Assembly: GCA_026399015.1 (NCBI GenBank)
Contig: JAPLRS010000013.1
Span: forward strand, 1-56,731
Direction of reading: 5' to 3'
DNA: 56,731 nucleotides
DNA from: Methylococcales bacterium
Lineage (GTDB): Bacteria > Pseudomonadota > Gammaproteobacteria > Methylococcales > Methylomonadaceae
Shown here: positions 28,109 to 38,147 of the stretch, in pieces
How positions within the stretch are numbered: the stretch's first letter is position 1
Layout of the letters: each line of letters begins with the position of its first letter
Translations under genes and position numbers: made by a program
The notes under the pieces: generated by a model
What the model was told of the DNA's origin: nothing
What the model saw: the letters and a program-made list of their open reading frames with translations, nothing else
Database searches by the model: none

Positions 28109-29542
28109 TTAAAGACTATCGTATAAAGCTAAATATTCCTCAGCACTTTTTTGCCAAGAAAAATCTTTTTCCATACCCGTTATTTGCATCTTTTTCCAAC
28201 TGTCAGGAATACTGTAAAGTATCAACGCCCTTTTAATAGCTTCCAATAAAGAACTAGCACTCGCCTCGTTAAATACAATACCACTCGCCGTATTATTTAA
28301 GATCGACTCAGGTAAAGTATCAGTTACGGTATCCGCTAACCCACCCGTTTTTCTAACAATAGGAATAGTGCCATAACGCTGACTGTACATTTGATTTAAA
28401 CCACAAGGCTCAAAACGCGAAGGCATCAAAAATACATCTGAACCGGCTTCGATTAGATGAGCTAAACCTTCATCATAACCAATCTTTAGCGCCATTTTAT
28501 CGGGATACTGTAACGCTAAGTCTTGTAATTGCTTTTCAAAGACTTTATCGCCACTCCCCAACAAAACAAACTGCAGGTCCATGTTCAGCATTTCTGGCAA
28601 ACAATCCATGATTAAATCGATACCTTTTTGCTCAACTAATCGACCAATCAAACCAAAAAGAGGCACTTTTTCATTGCTTGGTAAGGAAAATCTAGTCTGT
28701 AATTCAGTTTTATTTAAAAGTTTTTGCTCTAATTTGGCCGCAGAAAATTTATGCGGCAAATAGGTATCGGTATTTGGATCCCACTGATCCAAATCAATCC
28801 CGTTAATAATGCCACCCAAGGTGTCTTTACGATATTCCAACAAACCTTCCAGCCCATAACCATATTCGGCAGTCTGAATTTCTAAAGCATAAGTAGGACT
28901 CACTGTCGTAATAAAGTCCGAATAAACTAATCCACCTTTAATAAACGACAAATGATTATGAAACTCAAGACCTTCTGGATGCCATAACTGGCCAGGTAAA
29001 TTTAATAAGGCGACATCACTCACCGGATATAAGCCTTGATATGCCATGTTATGAATTGTAAAAACCGTAGCAGGTCTGTCATGCTCCAAAGATAACAAAG
29101 CGGGAATTAATCCTGTTTGCCAATCATTACAATGCACCACATCAGGTTTCCAATCTTGGTAACCCCTGTCCATAGCCACTTCAACCACAACACGACAAAA
29201 CAAGGCAAAGCGTTCGGCATTGTTAACCCAAGGCTCACCAAATTCATCTACATAAGGATTACCTGGATAATTAAAAAAAGTTGGATAATCAACCAACCAA
29301 ACAATCACTTTGCTATCAGGTAACTTTGTTTCCAAAATATTAATATTGCGATTATCAACACGCAAAGAAAACAAAAATCGCACGCTCTCTGTTGCTTTTA
29401 ATGCCTGATAATTTGGAATAATTATGCGTATATCTTGGTCTAATTCTGCTAAAGCTTTAGGCAAACTACCACTTACATCAGCAAGGCCGCCCGTTTTTAT
29501 AAGCGGATGGGCCTCACTGGTTACAAAAAGAATTTTTTTCAT
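28109..29542 (-). CDS. glgA: Glycogen synthase
   Basis: GT5 enzyme that extends alpha-1,4-glucan from ADP-glucose. The 477 residues are the usual length. KTGGLADVSGSLPKAL near 16 binds ADP-glucose, VHCNDWQTGLIPALL and FTIHNMAYQGLY follow, and the C-terminal GT-B donor site has SRFEPCGLNQMYS and RKTGGLADTV. It is preceded by glgB (53 bases) and followed by the CBM21/EEP gene (61 bases), all on the minus strand. Confidence 0.96.
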   Translation of the reverse strand: MKKILFVTSEAHPLIKTGGLADVSGSLPKALAELDQDIRIIIPNYQALKATESVRFLFSLRVDNRNINILETKLPDSKVIVWLVDYPTFFNYPGNPYVDEFGEPWVNNAERFALFCRVVVEVAMDRGYQDWKPDVVHCNDWQTGLIPALLSLEHDRPATVFTIHNMAYQGLYPVSDVALLNLPGQLWHPEGLEFHNHLSFIKGGLVYSDFITTVSPTYALEIQTAEYGYGLEGLLEYRKDTLGGIINGIDLDQWDPNTDTYLPHKFSAAKLEQKLLNKTELQTRFSLPSNEKVPLFGLIGRLVEQKGIDLIMDCLPEMLNMDLQFVLLGSGDKVFEKQLQDLALQYPDKMALKIGYDEGLAHLIEAGSDVFLMPSRFEPCGLNQMYSQRYGTIPIVRKTGGLADTVTDTLPESILNNTASGIVFNEASASSLLEAIKRALILYSIPDSWKKMQITGMEKDFSWQKSAEEYLALYDSL

Positions 29543-29595
29543 TTAATCTAAAGTTCGTTTAAAAAGTATTTGATAAAAATGTAACGCTATAAAGC

Positions 29596-31992
29596 TTAAA
29601 TTTTTAAGATTAACGCACCCAATGGCGGCACATTGATATTAATTGAGTAAGGTTGATTCATCCATGCAACTGATTCAGTCACAACCGCACCGTTACCCAC
29701 ATTACTTCCATCATAAAACTTAGAATCTGAATTAAAAATTTCCGTATAAGTGCCTTCATACGGCACACCTAAACGGTAGTTTTCTCTTGGAACTGGCGTA
29801 AAATTTAAAATGACAATGATTTCTTCGTGCTTACTTTTACGTCTATAACTGATGATTGACTGTTGGACATCATGACAATCCAACCACTCAAAACCTTGTG
29901 GCTCAAAGTCATGTGCAAATAAAGCAGGATGAGTTTTGTATACGTTATTTAAATCTTTAACTAAAGTTTGCATGCCTTTGTGATGCGGATAATCTAAAAC
30001 ATACCAATCCAACTCCCGATTAGCATTCCACTCAGTACCTTGACCAAACTCACAACCCATAAATAATAGTTTTTTACCCGGATAGGTATACATAAACGTG
30101 TACAACAATCTTAAATTTGCAAAGCGTTGCCATTCATCACCAGGCATTTTGCTGATTAATGAGCCTTTACCATGCACCACTTCATCATGTGAAAACGGTA
30201 GTGTAAAGTTTTCAGTAAACGCATATAACATTCCAAATGTTAATTTATCATGATGATATTTACGATGAATTGGTTCTTCACTCATATAGCTAAGCACATC
30301 GTGCATCCAGCCCATATTCCATTTCATAGAAAAACCTAAACCACCCGTCCAAGTTGGACGCGTTACTTGTGGCCAAGAAGTTGATTCTTCAGCCATCATC
30401 ACCGTACCCGGATGCAAATCGTGGGTCACGGCATTGAGTTGTCTAAAGAAATCAATAGCCTCTAAATTCTCATTACCACCATATTGATTGGGCACCCAAT
30501 CATTAGCTTCACGCGAATAATCCAGATACAACATAGAAGCGACCGCATCCACTCTTAAACCATCTAAGTGATACTCTTCTAACCAAAAGTTCGCACTGGC
30601 TAACAAAAAGTTTTTAACTTCATTACGACCGTAGTTATAGATTAAAGTCCCCCAATCACGGTGCTCACCTTTGCGCGGATCCTCATGTTCATACAGGGCA
30701 CTGCCGTCAAAACGCGCTAAAGCAAACGCATCTTTAGGGAAATGAGCAGGTACCCAATCTAAAATCACGCCAATACCATTTTGATGACAAGTATCTACAA
30801 AGAAACGAAAATCATCCGGTGAGCCATGTCGACTTGTAGGCGCAAAATAACCGGTAGTTTGATAACCCCAAGAGCCATCAAAAGGATGTTCTGTAACAGG
30901 TAATAATTCAACGTGCGTAAAACCCATTTGTTTTACGTAATTAACCAACTCAACCGCTAAGGTACGATAGCTTAAAAAGTTATTTTGGTTATCACGACGC
31001 CAAGAGCCTAAATGCACTTCGTAGATAGACATAGGTTCATGTAACCAATCCCGCTTAGCACGTTGAGCGAGCCATTGCTCATCTTGCCAATCGTAGTTCT
31101 TCTCTTTAACAACGATAGAAGAGGTGTTAGGACGGAATTCAAATTGCTGTCCATAAGGATCTGTCTTTAATAAAATTTCTTGGGTATAACGATTGAGTAT
31201 TTCAAATTTATATAAAGATCCGGCCTTAATACCTGGAATAAATATCTCCCAAATACCACTGCCACCCAAACTACGCATAGGATTACAACGCCCATCCCAA
31301 CGATTAAAATCACCGACGATACTAACACGACCTGCGTTTGGTGCCCAGACGGTAAATAAAACCCCGTCAATACCATCAACAGTATGGCAATGGCCGCCTA
31401 GTTTCTGATAAATGTGCCAATGTTTGCCTTCGCCAAATAAATGTTGATCAAACTCTGGTAATTGCACACCAAAATCATAAGGATCGTAATTTTTATGGGT
31501 ATAGCCGTCCTTGTCTATCCAAGATAATTCATAATGTTCGGGTAATTGATTTGGTTCTGCTAAATATTCAAAAAAGTCAGAGCCTGTTAAACGCACTAAC
31601 TCAGAACCATCATGGCTTAAACTCACCGTTTCAGCATAAGGTAAATAAACTTTAATCTTTATTTGTTGATCTACTTCATGTCTACCTAAAATTGCAAAAG
31701 GGTCATGATGCTTAGCTGAAATAATTTTTTGCTCATCATCATTTAAAACATGTACCCCTGTACTAACATATGCTGGCTTTACAGCTTTAGGTTTAGTCAC
31801 TTTAACCGTTAACTCCGTTTGAGCTTCTACCTTTGTTTTTACCGGTTTTTTTGCCGCAGCAACGGGTTTACGCTTAGGCGCTGCTTTTTTAACTTCTGGG
31901 GTAACTATAGATTCGGGCGCATTAACTTCCGTTTTATCTGAGATCGTTTTTGTAGTATCAGAGTCAAGTGTGTTATCAGAACGCTTTTTCAC
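29596..31992 (-). CDS. glgB: 1,4-alpha-glucan branching enzyme with long Lys/Ala-rich N-terminus
   Basis: GH13 branching enzyme that adds alpha-1,6 branches to glycogen. At 798 residues it is about 70 longer than usual. Residues 1-75 are a low-complexity basic extension ([18 protein letters not shown]), resembling histone-like tails. Then come the N-terminal beta modules ([13 protein letters not shown]48 [16 protein letters not shown]) and the GH13 barrel with [12 protein letters not shown] (nucleophile Asp), [10 protein letters not shown] (acid/base Glu) and [11 protein letters not shown]. It is first in its direction, divergent from glgC across 96 bases. Confidence 0.96.
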   Translation of the reverse strand: MKKRSDNTLDSDTTKTISDKTEVNAPESIVTPEVKKAAPKRKPVAAAKKPVKTKVEAQTELTVKVTKPKAVKPAYVSTGVHVLNDDEQKIISAKHHDPFAILGRHEVDQQIKIKVYLPYAETVSLSHDGSELVRLTGSDFFEYLAEPNQLPEHYELSWIDKDGYTHKNYDPYDFGVQLPEFDQHLFGEGKHWHIYQKLGGHCHTVDGIDGVLFTVWAPNAGRVSIVGDFNRWDGRCNPMRSLGGSGIWEIFIPGIKAGSLYKFEILNRYTQEILLKTDPYGQQFEFRPNTSSIVVKEKNYDWQDEQWLAQRAKRDWLHEPMSIYEVHLGSWRRDNQNNFLSYRTLAVELVNYVKQMGFTHVELLPVTEHPFDGSWGYQTTGYFAPTSRHGSPDDFRFFVDTCHQNGIGVILDWVPAHFPKDAFALARFDGSALYEHEDPRKGEHRDWGTLIYNYGRNEVKNFLLASANFWLEEYHLDGLRVDAVASMLYLDYSREANDWVPNQYGGNENLEAIDFFRQLNAVTHDLHPGTVMMAEESTSWPQVTRPTWTGGLGFSMKWNMGWMHDVLSYMSEEPIHRKYHHDKLTFGMLYAFTENFTLPFSHDEVVHGKGSLISKMPGDEWQRFANLRLLYTFMYTYPGKKLLFMGCEFGQGTEWNANRELDWYVLDYPHHKGMQTLVKDLNNVYKTHPALFAHDFEPQGFEWLDCHDVQQSIISYRRKSKHEEIIVILNFTPVPRENYRLGVPYEGTYTEIFNSDSKFYDGSNVGNGAVVTESVAWMNQPYSININVPPLGALILKI

Positions 31993-32088
31993 TTTAAATG
32001 GCCTCGGTGTAGTAGTAGAATGAATGTCGAGTAAATCTTACCAAAATAACTATGAGTTGTAATATCTATATCAGCATGGAGATAAAAA

Positions 32089-33369
32089 ATGTCAGCGCCG
32101 AGCAATAACCAATATGACCCGAACATAGGTCATTTGACCCGAAATACAATTGCATTAATATTAGCTGGCGGCCGTGGCTCAAGATTGATGAATATGACAG
32201 ACTGGAGAGCTAAACCAGCTGTTCCTTTTGGTGGCAAATTCCGCATTATCGATTTCCCATTATCAAACTGCGTAAACTCAGGCATCCGTAAAATAGGCAT
32301 CCTAACCCAATACAAATCAGATTCACTAATTCGCCACATCCAACAAGGCTGGGGATTCTTACGCGGTGAGTTTGGAGAATATGTTGACTTAATGCCAGCC
32401 CAACAAAGACATGATGAAAACTCATGGTATAAAGGCACGGCAGATGCAATTTTCCAAAATATTGATATTTTGCGTAGTCGTAACCCAAGCCACATATTAG
32501 TCTTAGCGGGTGACCACATCTATAAAATGGATTACAGCGCAATGCTAGCGGATCACATTCAGAAAAAAGCTGATTTAACCATTGGCTGTATAGAAGTATC
32601 ACTAGAAGAAGCGACTGCTTTTGGCGTAATGGATGTTGATGATAACCGTCGTGTAAAAGCCTTCGTTGAAAAACCAGAAAATCCACCCGTCATGCCAGGC
32701 AGAACTGATACTGCTCTTGCCTCAATGGGGATTTACATCTTCAACACTGGTTTCTTATTTGAGCAATTGCTTAAAGATGCTGACAATAAAAATTCCAGCA
32801 ATGATTTTGGCAAAGACATCATTCCAGCCGTTATCGATAAATACATCGTTAACGCTTATCCATTCTTAGATTTACAGAGTGGCGCTCAAAGTTACTGGCG
32901 CGATGTAGGAACTATTGATGCTTACTGGACAGCTAATATGGAACTTATTGGCGTTAATCCTGGTTTAAACTTATACGACAACACTTGGCCTATCTGGACA
33001 CACCAAGAGCAAACTCCACCCGCTAAATTCGTTTTCGACGACGATGATAGACGTGGATCAGCTGTAGATTCAATGGTGTCAGGTGGCTGCGTTATCTCGG
33101 GAGCTACTGTTAAACATTCGTTGCTATTCTCTAATGTACGCCTTAACTCTTATAGCTCAGTTAAAGATTCTATTCTATTACCAGAAGTTAACATCGGCCG
33201 TCATTGCCGTATCACTAAAGCTATTATTGAAAAAGGCTGTGATATTCCTGAAGGCACCATTATTGGTGAAAACAGAGCTGATGACGAAAAAAGATTTCAT
33301 GTCAGCGCTGGTGGTGTCGTTTTAGTCACTTCAGATATGTTGGGACAACGATTGCATTACGTTAGATAA
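32089..33369 (+). CDS. glgC: Glucose-1-phosphate adenylyltransferase
   Basis: Makes ADP-glucose, the committed step of glycogen synthesis. The 426 residues show [20 protein letters not shown] (catalytic and allosteric N-terminus), [40 protein letters not shown] and the C-terminal left-handed beta-helix with [15 protein letters not shown] lies 10 bases before the ATG. It heads the rightward group glgC, GH57, malQ and faces glgB. Confidence 0.96.
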   Translation: MSAPSNNQYDPNIGHLTRNTIALILAGGRGSRLMNMTDWRAKPAVPFGGKFRIIDFPLSNCVNSGIRKIGILTQYKSDSLIRHIQQGWGFLRGEFGEYVDLMPAQQRHDENSWYKGTADAIFQNIDILRSRNPSHILVLAGDHIYKMDYSAMLADHIQKKADLTIGCIEVSLEEATAFGVMDVDDNRRVKAFVEKPENPPVMPGRTDTALASMGIYIFNTGFLFEQLLKDADNKNSSNDFGKDIIPAVIDKYIVNAYPFLDLQSGAQSYWRDVGTIDAYWTANMELIGVNPGLNLYDNTWPIWTHQEQTPPAKFVFDDDDRRGSAVDSMVSGGCVISGATVKHSLLFSNVRLNSYSSVKDSILLPEVNIGRHCRITKAIIEKGCDIPEGTIIGENRADDEKRFHVSAGGVVLVTSDMLGQRLHYVR

Positions 33370-33384
33370 TAAAAGCTGTACACA

Positions 33385-33414
33385 CTGTAACGCTGGTTAT
33401 CACTGGCGTTACAG
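33385..33414 (+). terminator. Hairpin after glgC
   Basis: A 9-bp perfect inverted repeat CTGTAACGC / GCGTTACAG encloses a 12-base loop 16 bases after the glgC stop. There is no T-run, so it may be an attenuator or RNA-stability element between glgC and the GH57 gene as well as a terminator. Confidence 0.45.
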
Positions 33415-33497
33415 TCTATGTCTTGTGACTATAAATTCTTAAGCAAAAGCTAATCATATTCAATATGTAGTCTTTATTAATCCCGCCGCTACATGGC

Positions 33498-33503
33498 TAT
33501 AAT
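33498..33503 (+). promoter_or_regulatory. Candidate -10 element for GH57-malQ
   Basis: A TATAAT lies 15 bases before the GH57 start, which would give a very short leader. The hexamer 17 bases upstream (TATTAA) is a poor -35. Tentative. Confidence 0.3.
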
Positions 33504-33518
33504 TTGTGAGAATTTATA

Positions 33519-35204
33519 ATGGTGAATAACACAAATAAGATAAAGCTGGTCTTATGCTGGCATATGCATCAACCGGAATATAGGGATTTAAAATCTGGAG
33601 AATTTAAACTACCATGGACTTATCTACATGTTATAAAAGACTATGTAGACATGGCAGCACACCTAGAGGCCACGCCTCAAGCCAAAGCCGTTATCAATTT
33701 TGCCCCTATACTCTTAGAGCAGATTGATGATTATGTGCAACAAATTAATCAATACCATAAAGATGGCCTACCATTAAGAGACCCTCTGCTTAATGCTCTC
33801 ATTGCGTCTTCACCTCCCTCAGACAAAAATTTAACTTGGCAACTTATTAAGGATTGTTTACGCGCCAACAGAGAGCGACAAATTAATCGCTACCCGGCTT
33901 TTAAAAATCTAGCTGAAATAACGGGCTGGCTAGAGCAAAACTTCTATGCATTAGATTACATAACCCCCCAGTTTCTTCAGGATATTTTAGTTTGGTACCA
34001 TTTAGCGTGGCTAGCTGAATCAGTCAAGCTATCGGATAATCGCATCCAAGCATTAATAGCAAAAGCCACAAACTACACGCTTGACGATAGAATTCAACTA
34101 TTCAGAATTATTGGCGAGCTACTAAGTAATATCGTTAACCGCTACAGAGCGTTAGCTCAAACCGGTCAAATAGAACTATCGGTTACCCCTTACGCTCACC
34201 CCATAATGCCTTTATTACTCGATTTAAATACTACCCAGGAAGCCATGCCTGACGCCCCCATGCCGATATTACAAAACTATCCGCATGGTAAAGAGCGAGT
34301 TATATGGCATCTAGAAAAAGGCATGCAAACCTTTGAGCATTATTTTGGCATTAAGGCTAAAGGTTGTTGGCCATCCGAGGGCAGTATTAGTACTGAGACA
34401 TTACACGTTTTAAGTGAATTTGGCTTTAAATGGACAGCTAGCGGTGGCGCTGTTTTACATAATAGTCTTAAACCAAACGCCTCAACTAATACGCATCACC
34501 CCTATCAATTAATCAATACCGACATTGCCTGTTTTTTTAGAGACGATGGCCTCTCCGATTTAATTGGTTTTGAATATTCAAAATGGCATGCAGAAGATGC
34601 CGTAACCGACTTTATTAAACATTTAGAAAACATAGCCATTCATGAATCAGGCGATAAAGTTGTGTCTATTATTATGGATGGTGAAAATGCTTGGGAATAT
34701 TTTCCCAATAATGGTTATGATTTTCTGCAGTCCTTTTACAAACGCCTAGCAACGCATCCTAGCATTCAACTAACTACTTTTTCTGAGTGTTTAAACAATA
34801 ATTCCGTTATTTATCCGTTAAATCATTTAACAGCAGGTAGCTGGGTTTATGGTACATTTTCCACGTGGATTGGGTCTCTTGATAAAAATCGTGGCTGGGA
34901 TATGCTAGGTGAAGTAAAATGTGCTTTCGATAAGGCAATACTAGCTAAGCGTTTAACAACTGAACAAAGACTAGTAGCAGAATCTCAACTTGCAGTTTGT
35001 GAAGGATCTGATTGGTTCTGGTGGTTTGGTGACTATAACCCAGGAGAAGCTGTCAGTAGTTTTGAAAAACAATTCCGACTCAATTTATCTAACTTATATC
35101 TAATATTAGGCGAAGAGCCTCCAGCATACCTGGCAGAATCCTTTACGCAAGGCCATGGTGACCCAATGATGGGTGGAGCAATGCGACCAGGTGTTGAACA
35201 TTAA
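33519..35204 (+). CDS. GH57 family glycoside hydrolase
   Basis: A 561-residue intracellular GH57 enzyme (alpha-amylase or branching/4-alpha-glucanotransferase type). It begins LVLCWHMHQPEYRD with the conserved HMHQP, has the nucleophile region GCWPSEGSIS (Glu near 287) and the acid region SIIMDGENAWEYF (Asp near 386), and ends with the helical part WFWWFGDYNPGE. Such genes sit in glycogen clusters of methanotrophs. malQ starts 13 bases after its stop. The exact linkage specificity is not visible. Confidence 0.9.
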   Translation: MVNNTNKIKLVLCWHMHQPEYRDLKSGEFKLPWTYLHVIKDYVDMAAHLEATPQAKAVINFAPILLEQIDDYVQQINQYHKDGLPLRDPLLNALIASSPPSDKNLTWQLIKDCLRANRERQINRYPAFKNLAEITGWLEQNFYALDYITPQFLQDILVWYHLAWLAESVKLSDNRIQALIAKATNYTLDDRIQLFRIIGELLSNIVNRYRALAQTGQIELSVTPYAHPIMPLLLDLNTTQEAMPDAPMPILQNYPHGKERVIWHLEKGMQTFEHYFGIKAKGCWPSEGSISTETLHVLSEFGFKWTASGGAVLHNSLKPNASTNTHHPYQLINTDIACFFRDDGLSDLIGFEYSKWHAEDAVTDFIKHLENIAIHESGDKVVSIIMDGENAWEYFPNNGYDFLQSFYKRLATHPSIQLTTFSECLNNNSVIYPLNHLTAGSWVYGTFSTWIGSLDKNRGWDMLGEVKCAFDKAILAKRLTTEQRLVAESQLAVCEGSDWFWWFGDYNPGEAVSSFEKQFRLNLSNLYLILGEEPPAYLAESFTQGHGDPMMGGAMRPGVEH

Positions 35205-35217
35205 CAGAGGCAGATTT

Positions 35218-36693
35218 GTGAATAACCTTTTAAATAAACGTAGAGCAGGCGTACTACTGCACATCACTTCTTTACCAGGGCCTGATAAACAAGGTAACTT
35301 AGGCAAAGAAGCCTATAATTTCATCAATTTTCTGCAAAGTACTGGCATCTCAGTTTGGCAAACACTCCCTTTAGGTATGCCTCATGCTGATGGCTCGCCA
35401 TATCAATGTTTATCAGCTCATGCTGGCAATCCAAGCTTAATCGACATCGATAGTTTAGTTGAACTCGATTGGCTAAAACCCTCTGAGCAATGCGAAGAAT
35501 GTAAAGGTTCTGATGTTTTTAATAAAAGCTGCTTAATAGAAAAGGTTTTCAAGGGCTTTACTGAACGCGGTAGCCAAAAAGACAAAGATGAATTTGCTAA
35601 ATTCTGTAAAGACAAAGCCCTCTGGTTAAACGACTTTGCCCTATTCATGGCACTTAGAAAAGTATTTAACCAACAATCATGGAATCAATGGCCCACTCCG
35701 TTTAAAGAAAGAGAATCTAAAGCCTTAAAAGAAGCGGCTCTAAGATTGGCTGACGATATCAACAACGTTAAATTTGAACAGTTTGTGTTCTTTAAACAAT
35801 GGATGGCCCTAAAAGCCTATGCCAATGCACATAATGTGCTGATTTTTGGCGATATCCCCATCTTTGTTTCTTACGACAGTGCTGATGTTTGGGCGAATCG
35901 CAATGTTTTTAAACTTAATAAAGACGGTGAAATGTCTGTCGTTGCTGGTGTACCCCCTGATTATTTCTCTGAAACCGGACAACGCTGGGGTAACCCACAT
36001 TATGATTGGAAATATCTCAGTAAAAATGGCTTCAAGTGGTGGATTGAGCGCATGGAGACTCAATTAGAACAATTTGATATTCTTAGAATTGATCATTTCC
36101 GTGGTTTAGAAGCCGCATGGGAAATACCCGCATCAGAACCTACCGCGCAAAATGGTGAATGGGTTACCGCCCCTGGCAGTGCCTTATTAACAGCCATTAA
36201 GAAAAAACTCGGCGCTATTCCTTTAGTAGCAGAAGATTTAGGCATTATCACCGCAGAAGTTGAAGCTCTAAGAGATGAGTTTAATTTACCCGGCATGAAA
36301 ATTCTGCACTTTGCCTTTGGCAGTGGCACAGAAAACCCTTATCTACCGAGCCATTATGCTCAGAACTGCGTGGTTTATACCGGTACTCACGATAACGACA
36401 CCACAATTGGCTGGACACAAAGCATCCAAGACCACGAAAGAAGTCATGCTTACGATTATTTAGGTAAACCATCGATTCCTTTACACAGTGCTTTAGTACA
36501 AGCAGCACTAAGCTCGGTAGCAAATTTAGCCATAATTCCTATGCAAGACATACTTGAACTAGGTTCAGATGCCCGAATGAATGTGCCTGGCACAACAGTT
36601 GGAAATTGGAAATGGCGCTTTCAATGGTCACAATTATCACATGACCAAGTAGCGCACTTTACCCACTTAATTGCTTTATTTAATAGAAAATAA
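35218..36693 (+). CDS. malQ: 4-alpha-glucanotransferase (amylomaltase)
   Basis: GH77 enzyme that disproportionates alpha-1,4-glucans. About 491 residues from the GTG at 35218, chosen because AGAGG lies 8 bases upstream; the longer frame from 35173 overlaps the GH57 gene. Motifs: RRAGVLLHITSLPGP, SPYQCLSAHAGNP, ILRIDHFRGLEAAWEIP with the nucleophile Asp, PLVAEDLGIIT with the acid Glu, and YTGTHDNDTT. Last gene of the rightward glycogen group, ending at a strong terminator. Confidence 0.95.
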   Translation: MNNLLNKRRAGVLLHITSLPGPDKQGNLGKEAYNFINFLQSTGISVWQTLPLGMPHADGSPYQCLSAHAGNPSLIDIDSLVELDWLKPSEQCEECKGSDVFNKSCLIEKVFKGFTERGSQKDKDEFAKFCKDKALWLNDFALFMALRKVFNQQSWNQWPTPFKERESKALKEAALRLADDINNVKFEQFVFFKQWMALKAYANAHNVLIFGDIPIFVSYDSADVWANRNVFKLNKDGEMSVVAGVPPDYFSETGQRWGNPHYDWKYLSKNGFKWWIERMETQLEQFDILRIDHFRGLEAAWEIPASEPTAQNGEWVTAPGSALLTAIKKKLGAIPLVAEDLGIITAEVEALRDEFNLPGMKILHFAFGSGTENPYLPSHYAQNCVVYTGTHDNDTTIGWTQSIQDHERSHAYDYLGKPSIPLHSALVQAALSSVANLAIIPMQDILELGSDARMNVPGTTVGNWKWRFQWSQLSHDQVAHFTHLIALFNRK

Positions 36694-36704
36694 AGCCCAT
36701 AAAA

Positions 36705-36734
36705 AAAGGCAACTTACGCTTATAAGTTGCCTTT
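36705..36734 (+). terminator. Bidirectional terminator between malQ and xoxJ
   Basis: A perfect 12-bp stem AAAGGCAACTTA / TAAGTTGCCTTT encloses the loop CGCTTA. A-rich sequence flanks it on the left and T-rich on the right, so it can stop both malQ (plus) and the convergent xoxJ-like gene (minus). Confidence 0.85.
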
Positions 36735-36757
36735 CTTATCCGCCTTACTGCCCTACT

Positions 36758-37594
36758 TTATTTTTGTAACGGCAATAACGGAATATGGTAACTTTCGATA
36801 ATCTTTTGAATCTTATCTGCGTTCTTTACAATTAGCTTATCTAATTGAGCTTTTCTATCTTTGTCGCCTTTACGCACACCCATAGACATCGCAAAATCAA
36901 ATCTAACCCCAGGTGTTGCATGCATAGGAATCATGTTATAGCTGTCTTTTGGACTTTGAGAAATCACATATGCCGCCATAGGTCCCCATAAGATAACCAT
37001 ATCTATCTTTTTAGCTTTAAAGTCCTTATCAATTTGCATGGCGACATTATTTTCGCTATCACCTGACATGGATTGATATGAAATGCCCTGTTCAAGCAAA
37101 CCGTTTTGTTGCATCCAAGTAGTACCTGGACCACGATCAAACATAGCAATTTTTAATTTATCTAATCTTGGATCTGGCAGGTCAGTTAACTGATTAGCAT
37201 CCTTAATATCATCCCAACCCCGACCCTTAGCAATTAATAAAACATAGGTAGATTTATAATAAGGTTCGGTATTTAAGGTTAAGTCGTAACCCGCCGGCAC
37301 ACCCATAACAACATCACATTTAAATTTGTTACTGGTTGCATCCCAATCATCCACATCCGCTGTTAAAGTATTACGGATAAAACCAATGCGTTGCGCAAAC
37401 CAAGTATATTCAACCTTTTGCCCTAAGTCTTTAGCAAACAATTCAGCAATCTTATTCTCAAAGCCCTGTTCATCTTTAGTTGAATACGGAGGATTTAAAG
37501 GGTCAGCACACACTTTTAATGTTTCAACGGCAGTTGCAGAGTGCATCATTGCTGTTAAAGATAAACCTAGCAGTATTTTTCTCATATTATCCAT
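36758..37594 (-). CDS. xoxJ: XoxJ/MxaJ-type periplasmic binding protein, quinoprotein-dehydrogenase associated
   Basis: A 278-residue periplasmic protein. Its signal peptide is MRKILLGLSLTAMMHSATA after a short start at the ATG at 37594, supported by AGGA 6 bases upstream; the longer frame is not. The mature part opens LKVCADPLNPPYSTKDEQGF, the hallmark of substrate-binding-like proteins encoded beside PQQ methanol dehydrogenases, and includes AQRIGFIRNTL, CDVVMGVPAGYD and ILWGPMAAYV. These proteins are thought to help activate or mature XoxF/MxaF. No dehydrogenase or cytochrome gene adjoins it here, so MxaJ and XoxJ cannot be separated with certainty. Confidence 0.85.
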   Translation of the reverse strand: MDNMRKILLGLSLTAMMHSATAVETLKVCADPLNPPYSTKDEQGFENKIAELFAKDLGQKVEYTWFAQRIGFIRNTLTADVDDWDATSNKFKCDVVMGVPAGYDLTLNTEPYYKSTYVLLIAKGRGWDDIKDANQLTDLPDPRLDKLKIAMFDRGPGTTWMQQNGLLEQGISYQSMSGDSENNVAMQIDKDFKAKKIDMVILWGPMAAYVISQSPKDSYNMIPMHATPGVRFDFAMSMGVRKGDKDRKAQLDKLIVKNADKIQKIIESYHIPLLPLQK

Positions 37595-37700
37595 TTTGAT
37601 TCCTTTTAAAAAACTGAACACCAAGAGCATTATATTTGTGGGAATGAATTTTACAACTAAGACATTGATATAAACAATCAACACAAAACTAACAGGCAAA

Positions 37701-37729
37701 AAAAAGGCTTATCTTAGATAAGCCTTTTT
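37701..37729 (-). terminator. Rho-independent terminator of the tRNA transcript
   Basis: A perfect 12-bp stem AAAAAGGCTTAT / ATAAGCCTTTTT encloses the 5-base loop CTTAG and is followed by a T-run on the minus strand. It lies 7 bases past the 3' end of the distal tRNA-Glu and marks the end of the gltX-side tRNA transcript. Confidence 0.85.
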
Positions 37730-37736
37730 AATATTA

Positions 37737-37812
37737 TGGCGTCCCCAAGGGGGTTCGAACCCCTGTTACCGCCGTGAAAGGGCAGTGTCCTAGGCCGCTA
37801 GACGATGGGGAC
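37737..37812 (-). tRNA. tRNA-Glu (UUC), distal copy
   Basis: A 76-base gene with the encoded 3' CCA. The acceptor pairs GTCCCCA with TGGGGAC, the anticodon loop reads CCTTTCAC with TTC, and the T-loop is GGTTCGAACCC. It is base-for-base identical to the copy at 37915-37990. Confidence 0.96.
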
Positions 37813-37914
37813 TAAAACTGGTTTAGTCTGGCCTAAATTAATCAACTGATGATTAACCAAAACTATCTTAAAATATACTCAACTGTAAAATTAACAGATG
37901 CCACTCTTAAATAG

Positions 37915-37990
37915 TGGCGTCCCCAAGGGGGTTCGAACCCCTGTTACCGCCGTGAAAGGGCAGTGTCCTAGGCCGCTAGACGATGGGGAC
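37915..37990 (-). tRNA. tRNA-Glu (UUC), proximal copy
   Basis: A 76-base gene identical to the distal copy, with encoded CCA and TTC anticodon. The 102-base spacer between the copies differs from the spacer to tRNA-Ala. The cluster lies downstream of gltX, the enzyme that charges it. Confidence 0.96.
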
Positions 37991-38020
37991 TAGCTATTTT
38001 AAATCAACACTTTTACTTAT

Positions 38021-38096
38021 TGGTGGAGCCAAGCGGAATCGAACCGCTGACCTCAACACTGCCAGTGTTGCGCTCTACCAATTGAGCTATGGCCCC
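38021..38096 (-). tRNA. tRNA-Ala (GGC)
   Basis: A 76-base gene. The acceptor starts GGGGCCA and ends TGGCTCCACCA with encoded CCA, the anticodon arm reads AACACTGGCAGTGTT with GGC, and the T-arm is CGGTTCGATTCCG. First tRNA after gltX on the minus strand, followed by the two tRNA-Glu genes. Confidence 0.95.
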
Positions 38097-38147
38097 AAGT
38101 AAAGAACGGGTATTGTACAGTATTTATTACATTTGTCAAAGACAATT

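Noticed and set aside
32130..32686. Two overlapping frames antisense to glgC
   Set aside because: They lie fully within the well-conserved glgC coding sequence and have no recognisable domain.
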